Assembly: GCF_900010755.1 (NCBI RefSeq)
Contig: NZ_CZJT01000088.1
Location: 62,001 to 126,000, forward strand
From: Paeniglutamicibacter antarcticus
GTDB lineage: Bacteria; Actinomycetota; Actinomycetes; Actinomycetales; Micrococcaceae
Length of the DNA: 64,000 nucleotides
Direction: 5' to 3'
Numbering within the stretch: the stretch's first letter is position 1; every line of letters starts with the position of its first letter. The notes under the pieces are model-generated. The model worked only from the letters and a program-made list of their open reading frames with translations, searched no databases and was not told where the DNA came from. Position numbers and translations under genes: made by a program. Shown here in pieces: positions 54,068 through 62,165 of this stretch.

Positions 54068-54528
54068 GCGGGCACAGGATCCGCGTCGAGGTGCCCATGC
54101 GCTGGGGCGACATGGACGCCTACGGGCATATCAACAACGTGAACTTGGTGCGCATGATGGAAGAGGCTCGCATTGCCGGGTTCGGGGTTCCTGGTGGCAC
54201 CGGGAAACCCGGCATCGAACCTCAGGTCGACCTGTTCTCCACGGTTCCGGAAAACACGCAGATCCTTGTCGTTGAACACCGCGTCCGCTACCTGAAGCCG
54301 CTTGACTACCGCAACGTACCCGCGCACGTGGACTTGTGGGTCAGCAACATCAAGGCGGCAAGCTTTGACATCTCCTACGAATTCCATGATCCGGTCGATG
54401 GCGGTGTGTGTGTTCGTGCCACCACTACCCTCGCATTCTTCGCGGTCGAAACCCAGCGTTTGCTGCGCTTGAGCGCCGAGCACAAGGAAGCGCTCGGCGC
54501 CTACTCGGCAGACCCGATCTTCCGCTAG
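54064..54528 (+). CDS. Acyl-CoA thioesterase (hotdog fold)
   Basis: The 154-residue protein has the 4-hydroxybenzoyl-CoA thioesterase/YbgC motif RWGDMDAYGHINNVNLVRMM, with the catalytic Asp in GDMDAYGH. It splits acyl-CoAs to free acids. Start is GTG, coupled to the App1 gene. The 3' end (54425-54528) is overlapped on the other strand by the hypothetical gene at 54425-54979. Confidence 0.88.
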   Translation: MSGHRIRVEVPMRWGDMDAYGHINNVNLVRMMEEARIAGFGVPGGTGKPGIEPQVDLFSTVPENTQILVVEHRVRYLKPLDYRNVPAHVDLWVSNIKAASFDISYEFHDPVDGGVCVRATTTLAFFAVETQRLLRLSAEHKEALGAYSADPIFR

Positions 54529-54979
54529 CTACCCCACCCGCCGTTAGCGCGGCGAATTCCTTGTCCAAGGCTTCGTCGAAGGGCGTTTCACACGGGCCCA
54601 GGGGAGCGCGGCTCACCGAGAGACGGACCATTTTCAAGTCCGTCAGGTGGACCTCGGGCCGGGCCCCGGAACGGAGGTCAGGTAGCGCAATGAGTTGGAA
54701 TTGCTCATTGAACAGTGCCCCGAAGTCCTCTGGACCCATGCTCCGAGCCGGATCGAGCAGCCGACTGATCATGAAAAGGTCGTGAGCAAAAAACCGCTGG
54801 CCGGAGCCTGCAACGTACACGTAAACCACCATCCCCACTGCGTACTCCATGACCACCTTGACGCGGGCAGCTACCCAGTTCTCGCCGCGGGCCGGGTAAC
54901 CGGCTCCCGAGCCTGGGTCAACGTGATGTCCATGGCCAACTAAGTGGCAGGGGCTTGGGATGGGTGGGTGGTTGCGCAT
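54425..54979 (-). CDS. Hypothetical protein preceded by conserved leader element (copy 3)
   Basis: The ATG at 54979 gives 184 residues. The N-terminal part (to about residue 155) reads like a real protein, with VVMEYAVGMVVYVYVAGSG, FFAHDLFMISRLLD and QFQLIALPDLRSG. The last 30-35 residues are Arg/Pro/Ala-rich because they are antisense to the thioesterase gene, so the natural stop may have been lost by frameshift or the genes truly overlap. Family not recognised. The leader element ends 55 nt upstream. AAAGG lies about 11 bases before the ATG. Confidence 0.5.
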   Translation of the reverse strand: MRNHPPIPSPCHLVGHGHHVDPGSGAGYPARGENWVAARVKVVMEYAVGMVVYVYVAGSGQRFFAHDLFMISRLLDPARSMGPEDFGALFNEQFQLIALPDLRSGARPEVHLTDLKMVRLSVSRAPLGPCETPFDEALDKEFAALTAGGVASGRSGLPSRRRALPCARRSSAANAGFRPRRMRG

Positions 54980-55034
54980 GGAAACGGCGCCTTTCGTTTG
55001 CTCTTGCCCTTATCCGGCGGTTGCCGGTTGGGCC

Positions 55035-55120
55035 GCTTCGTCATCCGAACCACCCGTGAAGCATGGGGTTGGTGTGTGCGCCGGGTCGGAGCCCAAAAAC
55101 TGGTGCACATCTCGTGAAGC
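55035..55120 (-). promoter_or_regulatory. Candidate structured leader RNA, copy 3
   Basis: Minus-strand pairs: P1 GCUUC (55116-55120) with GAAGC (55035-55039); P2 UGUGC (55105-55109) with GCACA (55075-55079); P2a CCA-GUUUU-UGG (55093-55103); P3 CCAACCC (55066-55072) with GGGUGG (55050-55055); pseudoknot UCCGA (55086-55090) with UCGGA (55044-55048). P2 shares no sequence with copies 1 and 2 yet still pairs, which argues for RNA structure. It ends 55 nt before the 54979 start; TACGCT lies 7 bases upstream. Confidence 0.6.
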
Positions 55121-55166
55121 TTGTCATGAGCGTACCTATGGCCCTCCGACACTTTAGAGTGAAGGA

Positions 55167-55769
55167 GTGAAACTCTTACTGATTCGCCATGGAGAAACGG
55201 CCTCCAACGTAGTGCAGGCCTTGGACACGGCAGCGCCCGGTGCCCCACTCAATGAGGTGGGTGTTGCCCAAGCCGAACAGCTTGCCAGGGAACTGGCAGC
55301 CGAGGAACTGGACGCCGTGTATTCTTCCCCGCTGATCCGGGCCAAGATGACCGCCACACCGATGGCTGCCACGCGCGGATTGGCAGTGGCCGAATTTGCG
55401 GGCCTGAGCGAAATTTCCGCTGGCGAATTGGAGATGCGCACCGACTTGGAAGCCCAGTTGGCCTACCGGGACGTGTTTTTCAAATGGCTGCAAGGGGACA
55501 TGAAGGCAATGCTCCCCGGAGGAGAGGATGGCCGCACCGCCCTTGACCGCTTTAGCTCAGTGATAGAGCGGGCCACCGCAGAAGGTGTCGAATCCCTGGC
55601 TCTGGTGAGCCACGGAGCCATGTTGATGACTTGGCTTGCCAGCCGCAAATCGAACTTCAATCCTTCACTCCTGGCCAGATCGCCGATGCGGAACACCGGG
55701 TTTGCGGTTCTTGAATCTGGTGGCGCGGATAGCTGGATCGTACGCAACTGGCAAGGCACTGAACTTTAG
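55167..55769 (+). CDS. Histidine phosphatase family protein
   Basis: The 200-residue protein starts with the phosphoglycerate-mutase-like motif LLLIRHGETASN (His8 is the phospho-acceptor) and has the second His in LALVSHGAMLMTWL. Members dephosphorylate sugar phosphates or other small molecules. Start is GTG; GGAG abuts it too closely to be an ideal ribosome site, so leaderless translation from a TAGAGT (55155-55160) promoter is possible. Confidence 0.88.
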   Translation: MKLLLIRHGETASNVVQALDTAAPGAPLNEVGVAQAEQLARELAAEELDAVYSSPLIRAKMTATPMAATRGLAVAEFAGLSEISAGELEMRTDLEAQLAYRDVFFKWLQGDMKAMLPGGEDGRTALDRFSSVIERATAEGVESLALVSHGAMLMTWLASRKSNFNPSLLARSPMRNTGFAVLESGGADSWIVRNWQGTEL

Positions 55770-55890
55770 GCTGAAAAGCGTTCGAGCTGCCCGCGGTTCG
55801 CTGGCTTGAACAGGAACGCTGTGTTGGCATTCAACGCTGAGGGTGAGACACCGGATGAAATGCGCGTTACCTTTTCCAGGACGACATCGA

Positions 55891-55909
55891 TTAGGATAGG
55901 TGTATCTTC
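55891..55909 (+). promoter_or_regulatory. Iron-box-like site before siderophore-interacting protein
   Basis: TTAGGATAGGTGTATCTTC resembles the DtxR/IdeR box (TTAGGTTAGSCTAACCTAA), with most left-half positions kept and a weak right half. It lies 25 bases before the GTG start, where an iron-bound repressor would block transcription. Confidence 0.5.
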
Positions 55910-55933
55910 CCTAATTCAAGAAAGCGGTTTTCG

Positions 55934-56782
55934 GTGAGCATGCAACGTGTAGCGCGTCCGGTTCGTCCCCAGGTTGTTCTTGAGGTTCTCGCGACAGAAA
56001 CCCTGTCCGAACACATGATTCGGTTGACCTTTGGTGGTCCCGGATTTGTGAACTACCAAGACAAGCTGGTTTCCGATCGCTACGTGAAGATCCTTTTCGC
56101 CAAGCCCGAGCTAGGTCTCACTCCGCCCTACGATCTTGACGCGTTGCGCGAAGAGCTGGCACCGGAGGACTTCCCGGTGCGCCGCACCTACACCCTGCAC
56201 CACGTCGATCTGGACGCGGGCACCCTGCAGATCGACTTCGTGACGCACGGCGATGAAGGCCTTGCCGGCCCCTGGGCCCAGAACGCCAAAGTAGGCGACC
56301 AGATCTGCTTCTCCAGCCCGGGCGGCCTCTATGCCCCCAGCACAGAGTTTGATCGTCACCTGCTGATCGGCGACGAAACTGCACTACCGGCAATCTCGGC
56401 GGCAGTGCTCGATATGACCGGCGATATGATCGGCGATATCTACCTTGAGGTTGGAGGCCCGGGCGACGAAGTGGAACTTGAGGTGCCCGCGGGCGTCAAC
56501 GTTCACTGGCTGCACCGCGGGGGACCCTTCACCCCCGAAAACACCCGGCTCGAATCGGTGGTCCGCGCCGCGATCTGGCCCGAGGGCACCGTTCAGATCT
56601 TTGCCCACGGTGAGCGGGAGACCATGAAATCCCTGCGCGCCTACCTGCATGGGGAACGAAAGGTTGACCGCAAGGCCATGTCGCTCTCCGCATACTGGGC
56701 CTATGGTCGTGCCGAGGACGAGTTCCAGGCGGAAAAGCGGAGCCCGATCGGCCAGATTTTCCCGGAGTCCGCGAACGCCTAA
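55934..56782 (+). CDS. Siderophore-interacting protein (NAD(P)H ferric reductase)
   Basis: The 282-residue protein has the FAD-binding barrel of SIP/ViuB flavoreductases (VRRTYTLHHVDLDAGTLQIDFVTHG) and the C-terminal NAD(P)H domain ending in SAYWAYGRAEDEF. It would reduce ferric siderophore in the cytoplasm to release iron. Start GTG 55934 or ATG 55940. An iron-box-like sequence lies just upstream and haem-uptake genes follow on the other strand. Confidence 0.9.
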   Translation: MSMQRVARPVRPQVVLEVLATETLSEHMIRLTFGGPGFVNYQDKLVSDRYVKILFAKPELGLTPPYDLDALREELAPEDFPVRRTYTLHHVDLDAGTLQIDFVTHGDEGLAGPWAQNAKVGDQICFSSPGGLYAPSTEFDRHLLIGDETALPAISAAVLDMTGDMIGDIYLEVGGPGDEVELEVPAGVNVHWLHRGGPFTPENTRLESVVRAAIWPEGTVQIFAHGERETMKSLRAYLHGERKVDRKAMSLSAYWAYGRAEDEFQAEKRSPIGQIFPESANA

Positions 56783-56814
56783 GCAGGTTTTGCACAATCC
56801 CCGGAAGCAACAGA

Positions 56815-56863
56815 CTTAAAACGCAGTGGACCCCGCTAACGGCGGGGTCCACTGCGTTTTAAG
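56815..56863. terminator. Perfect 22-bp bidirectional terminator
   Basis: Arm 56815-56836 pairs perfectly with 56842-56863 around the loop TAACG. A-rich and T-rich ends give a U-run in both directions, so it should stop both the SIP gene and the convergent DUF916 gene. Confidence 0.93.
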
Positions 56864-56876
56864 CCCACATCTTGTC

Positions 56877-57890
56877 CTATCGCAGAGATTGGACGTCTTC
56901 CGCGTCTTCGGGCTCTTCCCAATCTTCGAAGCGTCCGCGTCGGACTCCAAGAATGAAGGCGCCACCCACCAGCAAAATGAGCAGGCAAAGCTGGCCCCAG
57001 GGCACTGCCAAGGTCTTGGTTGTGGCGTAAACCTCGGTTCCCGGCGTCGCATCGATGCCTTCTGAATGGATCTTCACGCTGCCCGTTAGGTTGAACAAGG
57101 GCCAAACTCCGGGAACAACAATTGTGCGCTCGGCGCTGCCACCGGGAATCAGCTCGGCTCCGGGTTCTTCGCTGGTGGTCCCCGCAATCCCGAATGGACC
57201 GCTGGTGCTGATCGTTTGCGGGCCGCGGGCACGGACGGTTCCGGTGTTCAGCACCGTGTAGCTGACGGTCGCGTCCACAGGTGCGAACGGATTCCAGGCC
57301 AGACCCGTGCTGATCGCCAGGTCCTTGATTTCCAGCGAGAGTTTGCCCTCTCCGCCCACGTGAACATTCATCCGTGTGGCGAGCCGGCGATCGACCATGA
57401 CGGTACTACCGCTGCTGGTGTCGGCGTAGGACGAGATCAGCCCGCCAACGTAGTCGCCCGGCTCGGTGTTTTCGGGTACCTGGAGGGTGAATCCAACCTT
57501 GGATTGTTCACCGGAGCCCAAGGTGATGACAGGATCCTTGACTTGGACCCATGCACCAATGTATTCCGAAGGCTCCTCGGCGGATTTTAGATCCAATGCG
57601 CCGGTGCTGGAAGTGATTCCATCGGCTGCGTAGACGGCCAATGAAATTTCCTTGGTGCCAAGATTCGTCACCACGAATGAATCCTTGTGGGTTTCGCCCG
57701 CTTCGAGATCGAACGTGAAATTGGTGCGGTCTTCCTTCCCGCCCGGCGCTACGCTCCACGAGAGCCCGTCGGTGGTGGCGGCATGCGAAACGACTGGCAG
57801 CGCTCCCAGACCCATGAAGGCAAGCGTGATCGTAGCCAGGACCTTGCGCCAAAGTGCTCGGTGCTGGAAGGTGCTTGTCGTCGAGTTCAT
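56877..57890 (-). CDS. DUF916-type surface protein (WxL partner), membrane anchored
   Basis: The 337-residue protein has a signal peptide (hydrophobic residues about 17-33, cut near SHAAT), a DUF916-like peptidoglycan-binding region (SVAPGGKEDRTNFTFDLEAGETHKDSFVV, PENTEPGDYVGGLISS, DRRLATRMNVHVGG), and a C-terminal membrane helix (LCLLILLVGGAFILGV) with a charged tail. In Firmicutes such proteins hold WxL proteins at the cell wall. Here it lies directly downstream of an HtaA protein ending in a WxL-like domain. Confidence 0.82.
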   Translation of the reverse strand: MNSTTSTFQHRALWRKVLATITLAFMGLGALPVVSHAATTDGLSWSVAPGGKEDRTNFTFDLEAGETHKDSFVVTNLGTKEISLAVYAADGITSSTGALDLKSAEEPSEYIGAWVQVKDPVITLGSGEQSKVGFTLQVPENTEPGDYVGGLISSYADTSSGSTVMVDRRLATRMNVHVGGEGKLSLEIKDLAISTGLAWNPFAPVDATVSYTVLNTGTVRARGPQTISTSGPFGIAGTTSEEPGAELIPGGSAERTIVVPGVWPLFNLTGSVKIHSEGIDATPGTEVYATTKTLAVPWGQLCLLILLVGGAFILGVRRGRFEDWEEPEDAEDVQSLR

Positions 57891-57919
57891 GGTGCCATGC
57901 GCTTTCGTGGTTCATGCGT

Positions 57920-57955
57920 GTGCTGGCCCCGGGCGGTAACGCCCGAGGCCAGCAC
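57920..57955 (-). terminator. Intercistronic hairpin between htaA-WxL and DUF916 genes
   Basis: Arm 57920-57935 pairs with 57940-57955 over 15 of 16 positions around a 4-base loop. It lies between two genes read in the same direction, so it may reduce expression of the DUF916 gene or protect the upstream mRNA. Confidence 0.6.
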
Positions 57956-57969
57956 AGGAGAGAGAAGAA

Positions 57970-59352
57970 TTATTCGCTGATTGCGGTGATGGTCAGCGTC
58001 GACTTGTAGCTACCTGCCGGGGTTCCTGCCGGTGCCAACAAGGTGAGGCCCGCATCAAGGACTGCGCCGCCGGGGGCATTGGTCGATGCCAAGGTGCGAA
58101 CTTCGCCGAGGCCCGGATCATTTGCCGTCACGGCTCCACCTGTGGTGATGGTCCCGGTTGGCTGGCTGGCGCTGGGCACCCAACCAAGCGAGGCTCCACC
58201 GAACGTGTTGGCACCTGCCACAAAGGCTGAGGCCTTGCCGTTGATGGACCAGCCAGCCGAACCAGCGCGGGTGTCGCTTACCGTGATGGTGGGCAACGTG
58301 CCGGTTGCCTTGAATCCACCGCCCGCATTTTGCGTGGCGGTGCCGAGGGCCGCGTTGCCAGCTGCGATGCTCCACGAGAATGCGCCCGGCTCGGGATCCA
58401 CAGCGGGTTCCGGAACGTTGACTCCGACGTTGACGTCCTTTGACTCGCCAACAGGCTCGGGCTCGGGAGCGGTTGGAAGCGTCCAGCCAACGCTCAGCGG
58501 GGTGGTGACCTTGCGGGGATCGGCTCCACCGCCGGAAGAGAGCCAGTACGACTGGCCTCCTGTAGCTGCCTGGAATTCGACGAAGTCTTCGGGGAATGCC
58601 CCGAAGTTTGCTCCCGTGGTGACCTGAGTGACGCCAGCTGGGGCCTTCACGCCAAGGTACTCCGGGGTTACTGTGAACCCATCTTTATCAACGGTGATGC
58701 CCTTGAGGTTCGCCAGGGTGATCGTCTTTGCCGGAATCGGGTTCCACACGGTTGAATCGCCCTGATCGGCACCGTAGCCCGAAGCCGTGGCCTTGAGGGT
58801 TGCCGTGCCATCGGACTTGACTGTCAGCACTGGATCCTTGGCGCTCCAGTAGGTCAGTCCGCCGTAGAAGGCAGCAGTGAACGAGCCGGTCCAGGAAATC
58901 GTTCCCGTGCCAGTTGCAGGGTCCACCTTGCCGGTGCCCTGGGAAAGCACGATCTTGTTGCCGCTGACGTCAGCAGTTCCGGTCGGCTTGACCGGAGTGC
59001 CTGCTGCTGTCTGACACTTGTTGTCCCAGGTGACTGGAATGTCGCCGTTCGTTCCGTTCTTTACAACACTGACGTTCCCTTCGGATGCTTTGTGGAATGC
59101 ATCGGCGGATGTCCAAGCGCGGCTGGAACCAGTGTTTCCCGCGGTTCCTGCGGAAAGGAAATTGCAGCTCCCGTTGTAGGCACCCGCACCAACCTCGGAG
59201 TTCAGGCCCCACGCCAGCGTCACGTCCGAGATGTTTTGTTCAGCGGCAACTGCGGGTGTTGCAGCGGCCGCGCCGGCGAAGACCAAGCCGGCGGCAGCGG
59301 CAAGGGACAACAGCTTGGGTGCTGGTGGAAGTGGCGAGCGGCGAATGGTCAT
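57970..59352 (-). CDS. htaA: HtaA-domain haem-binding protein with C-terminal WxL-like domain
   Basis: ATG 59352 has GGAGG 4 bases upstream. The 460-residue secreted protein has a signal peptide (cut near AVAAEQ), one HtaA domain (about 45-290; LAWGLNSEVG, YNGSCNFLSAG, FYGGLTYWSAKDPVL, GAFPEDFVEF) with two cysteines in WDNKC and YNGSC regions, a Pro/Glu linker, then a WxL-like domain (FSWSIAAG..., GWSINGKASAF, LGWVPS, ending YKSTLTITAISE). It has no membrane anchor of its own, so surface retention probably depends on the WxL-like part and the DUF916 partner. Confidence 0.82.
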   Translation of the reverse strand: MTIRRSPLPPAPKLLSLAAAAGLVFAGAAAATPAVAAEQNISDVTLAWGLNSEVGAGAYNGSCNFLSAGTAGNTGSSRAWTSADAFHKASEGNVSVVKNGTNGDIPVTWDNKCQTAAGTPVKPTGTADVSGNKIVLSQGTGKVDPATGTGTISWTGSFTAAFYGGLTYWSAKDPVLTVKSDGTATLKATASGYGADQGDSTVWNPIPAKTITLANLKGITVDKDGFTVTPEYLGVKAPAGVTQVTTGANFGAFPEDFVEFQAATGGQSYWLSSGGGADPRKVTTPLSVGWTLPTAPEPEPVGESKDVNVGVNVPEPAVDPEPGAFSWSIAAGNAALGTATQNAGGGFKATGTLPTITVSDTRAGSAGWSINGKASAFVAGANTFGGASLGWVPSASQPTGTITTGGAVTANDPGLGEVRTLASTNAPGGAVLDAGLTLLAPAGTPAGSYKSTLTITAISE

Positions 59353-59413
59353 GATTCCTCCGGAAGATGTTTTTAACAGCAAGGATTGCCTTGCCTTGGA
59401 TATGCTACATGAA

Positions 59414-59432
59414 TTAAGTTAAGTTTGCTGTT
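59414..59432 (-). promoter_or_regulatory. Iron-box-like site before htaA
   Basis: TTAAGTTAAGTTTGCTGTT in the 111-base gap between the two HtaA genes partly matches the left half of the DtxR/IdeR box (TTAGGTTAGG). It is about 60 bases before the ATG at 59352, a normal operator position. Confidence 0.35.
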
Positions 59433-59463
59433 CGTAATTAAAGATTACGAAATGAGGGTGCCA

Positions 59464-60780
59464 TTACTTCTTCCAGGGCAGCTGAAGCCAACCGCGCCGG
59501 AACCCAACCCAGCTGACCGAGGCCAGCGCGAGAAGACCACTGAGTGACCACAACAAGGCATCCCGGTGGCTCTTCGCCAGCTGTACGGCCTGTGGAATAA
59601 GCGATTCACCCAACCACTGGGCTGCCTGGGCCGTGGTGGTGCCGGCAGTGCGGACGATGCCAGGTAATGCGTCGCCGGTAATGACGGTGCCATCGGGTGC
59701 GAGGGAATGCGGTACGGCGGTGCCGGAAATGATTGAACCTGCGACTGGCGGATCAGGCACGACTTCACCGTTCGGATGACGGGTACTCGTGTTGGTATCT
59801 GGTTCCTTTTCGATCGGCGGCACAACAGGTTCGGTTTTTGGCGGCTTTGTCAGAATCGGTGCATCGGCGGAATAACTGATGGCCAAGGGACTTGCTATCT
59901 TGGCGCCGTCACGCAGCGAGCCCGATGAGTACCAATAAGCTGCTTGTCCTGTATTGGCATGGAAATCAATGAATTCCTGGGGAAACGCACCCCAGGATGG
60001 TTCCGTTCGAGACTGTGCCGGATCAACGCCTTCGGTCTTGACCTTCAGATAGGCAGGACTGGCAATAATTCCTTTTTCACCCAGGGCAAGGTTCGGCAGG
60101 TTTGCAAGAGTGACGGATCGAGGGGTAATTTCTTTCCACACGCTGGTGTCCATGCGGTCGGACGCGTATCCGCTCAAGGCGGCGGTCAAAGTGCCTGTAC
60201 CGTTCTTGACCTTGAGCACCGGGTCGGTAATCGACCAATAGGTCATGCCGCCGTACATGGCAACGGTGAAAGATCCCTTCCAACTGATTTCGGCACGTCC
60301 ATTGGCCGCATCAATCGTTCCTGTACCGGAGTCGATGACGGCCTGGGCGCCGGTGCCTTGTTCAGTGGCACTTGTGCCGACCGCCCTGCCCTTGGCGTCC
60401 TGGCATTTGGTGGCCCATGAATCCTTCCCCCACTTACCGGCAGCATTCGGCTTTTCAATGCGGACCGCGCCCGAACTCGCACTGTATAGGGAGTCGGCGG
60501 AAGTCCACGACCGGGAAGAACCTGCGTCGCCCGCGGCGCCCGCGGAAAGAAAGTTGCAACCGCCAAAGTGGGCGCCGGAGGTCGCCTCCTGGTTCAACCC
60601 CCAACGGAATTGGGCATTGCTGACCGAGACCGGCTTGGCTGCGGGAATCACAACGTCCAGTTCAACTCCGTCACTGGGACTGCTGGCGGGGATTGCGGCG
60701 TTGGCTCCGGCGGGTACAAGAAGCGTTCCGATGGACAGTGCCAGTGCGGCCGCTGAAATGCGGGTTGACATGCGAATCAC
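59464..60780 (-). CDS. htaA: HtaA-domain haem-binding protein, membrane anchored
   Basis: The 438-residue protein (GTG 60780, or ATG 60771) has a signal peptide, an HtaA domain (about 55-310: FRWGLNQEATSG, FGGCNFLSAG, WATKCQDA, MYGGMTYWSITDPVL, GAFPQEFIDFHANTG), a Pro/Glu linker and a C-terminal helix (LLWSLSGLLALASVSWVGF) with a basic tail. Corynebacterium HtaA proteins take haem from haemoglobin and hand it to HmuT. The cysteine pair matches the second HtaA protein. GTGA overlap with the upstream gene shows they share one transcript. Confidence 0.9.
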   Translation of the reverse strand: MIRMSTRISAAALALSIGTLLVPAGANAAIPASSPSDGVELDVVIPAAKPVSVSNAQFRWGLNQEATSGAHFGGCNFLSAGAAGDAGSSRSWTSADSLYSASSGAVRIEKPNAAGKWGKDSWATKCQDAKGRAVGTSATEQGTGAQAVIDSGTGTIDAANGRAEISWKGSFTVAMYGGMTYWSITDPVLKVKNGTGTLTAALSGYASDRMDTSVWKEITPRSVTLANLPNLALGEKGIIASPAYLKVKTEGVDPAQSRTEPSWGAFPQEFIDFHANTGQAAYWYSSGSLRDGAKIASPLAISYSADAPILTKPPKTEPVVPPIEKEPDTNTSTRHPNGEVVPDPPVAGSIISGTAVPHSLAPDGTVITGDALPGIVRTAGTTTAQAAQWLGESLIPQAVQLAKSHRDALLWSLSGLLALASVSWVGFRRGWLQLPWKK

Positions 60781-62165
60781 GAGCGCTCTCCGGTTGCATC
60801 TACGAACAATTGGTCAAATGAATCCGTTGCGGGTTCCGGATCGCGGGCCGGTGGGGCCGCCAGAGGGATGCTAGTCACGACCCGTGGTGCCGGGCGTTTG
60901 CCTGCGGGGCGCCGGGATTTTCTGCGACGCACGGGCTTTGCCTTCGAGGTGGCTTTTCTGCGTCGGCGAATGATGGCAGTGACGAGTGAGGTGAGTACCA
61001 GCAACAGCAAGGTGCCGCCGGCCGCGATGACGGCAACCAGGGCCCACCACGTTCCGTTTGACGAGGATGATTGTTCAACCGGGAAGCTCGCGGGATTGGC
61101 CATCACACTGAATTCCGCTTCCGCCACGGCACCGGTTCCGGCTCCGAGCAGCTTGATCTTGTGTGTCCCGGGAACCATGTCGCCGGGAATCTGAACCACG
61201 CCGGCGAGTTCGCCGAATGTTCCCGCGGTAACGGGGCCGGCACCGGCGATGCCGGAAGCCACGGTGGCCACTACCTGTTCTCCTGGAGCAAATCCTTGTC
61301 CGGTGAAACCCAACACACGTCCGGCGAGAACAGTCTTTTGGTCAATGCCAAGTGTCGGAGTACCCGAGGCAACCGCGCGCGGTGTGCCGGCCTCGGCGGG
61401 AGCGCCTTCTGTAGCCGGTGGGGTTGGGCTTTCCGCACTTGCTTCGTTGCCCGCTTCTTGGGTTGGTGCGCCCGAAGCATTCGGCTGGGGTGCGGAAACC
61501 GCTGCGTTGGAACCGTTTGTGTTTGTTTGCTTGGGTGCGGTGTTTTGCGTGCCGGCTGATTTGTTTCCTAAAGCCGCGAAGGAAACTGGAGTATAGGTTT
61601 CGTTGTTTGCATTTGAAATACCGTGCGCGCCAAAGGTGTAGATTCCGCACTGGACCTCACGGCAGTCAATGCTCTTGCTTGCGCCGGAGGCGGTTTGCAC
61701 ACTGAAGGTGGGTCCGGGGATCACCATCGAGAGGCTAAAAGAACCGGAAGCCGATAGCGTACCGCCATTGGCTGAGTCCGCGGTGCTTGACCCCGGGAAC
61801 GCGACAAAACGCTGGTAGCCGCTGTTTGCCTTGGATTGTGAATCCGCGATGTAGAAGAAATCACGGCCCGATTTGCCGCCCTTGCTGGGGCGCCACGTTC
61901 CACCCTGCGGGGCATAGCCAAAGACCACGTAGATCCCGCCCATGGCCTTAGCGATCGATTGGAACCCCGAACCGGAAACCTTGACCGTGGTCGGGCCGCT
62001 GGCCGAAGCACGAGCACTGCCCAGGGATGAAGTCACGCTGACGCGGGATGCCGCATCCGCGGAAGGAACCGGAACGCTTCCAACCATGGGGGCCGCGGCA
62101 AGCGCCAGGCCCAAGGCTCCAGCCCAGAGGCACGTCCAGGGTTTTGAAAACCGGGGGCGAGTCAT
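60777..62165 (-). CDS. Haem-operon cell-surface protein, unknown domain plus Ig-like repeat
   Basis: GGAGG lies 7 bases before ATG 62165. The 462-residue protein has a signal peptide, a globular N-terminal domain (IYVVFGYAPQGGTWRPS, then Cys residues in DCREVQCGIYTFGAHG), a Gln/Asn/Pro/Ala-rich linker, an Ig-like segment (GFAPGEQVVATVASGIAG) and a membrane helix followed by a very basic cytoplasmic tail (IRRRRKATSKAKPVRRRK). Similar proteins accompany HtaA in Actinobacteria. It probably helps haem capture; exact role unknown. It overlaps hmuV by 4 bases. Confidence 0.75.
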   Translation of the reverse strand: MTRPRFSKPWTCLWAGALGLALAAAPMVGSVPVPSADAASRVSVTSSLGSARASASGPTTVKVSGSGFQSIAKAMGGIYVVFGYAPQGGTWRPSKGGKSGRDFFYIADSQSKANSGYQRFVAFPGSSTADSANGGTLSASGSFSLSMVIPGPTFSVQTASGASKSIDCREVQCGIYTFGAHGISNANNETYTPVSFAALGNKSAGTQNTAPKQTNTNGSNAAVSAPQPNASGAPTQEAGNEASAESPTPPATEGAPAEAGTPRAVASGTPTLGIDQKTVLAGRVLGFTGQGFAPGEQVVATVASGIAGAGPVTAGTFGELAGVVQIPGDMVPGTHKIKLLGAGTGAVAEAEFSVMANPASFPVEQSSSSNGTWWALVAVIAAGGTLLLLVLTSLVTAIIRRRRKATSKAKPVRRRKSRRPAGKRPAPRVVTSIPLAAPPARDPEPATDSFDQLFVDATGERS

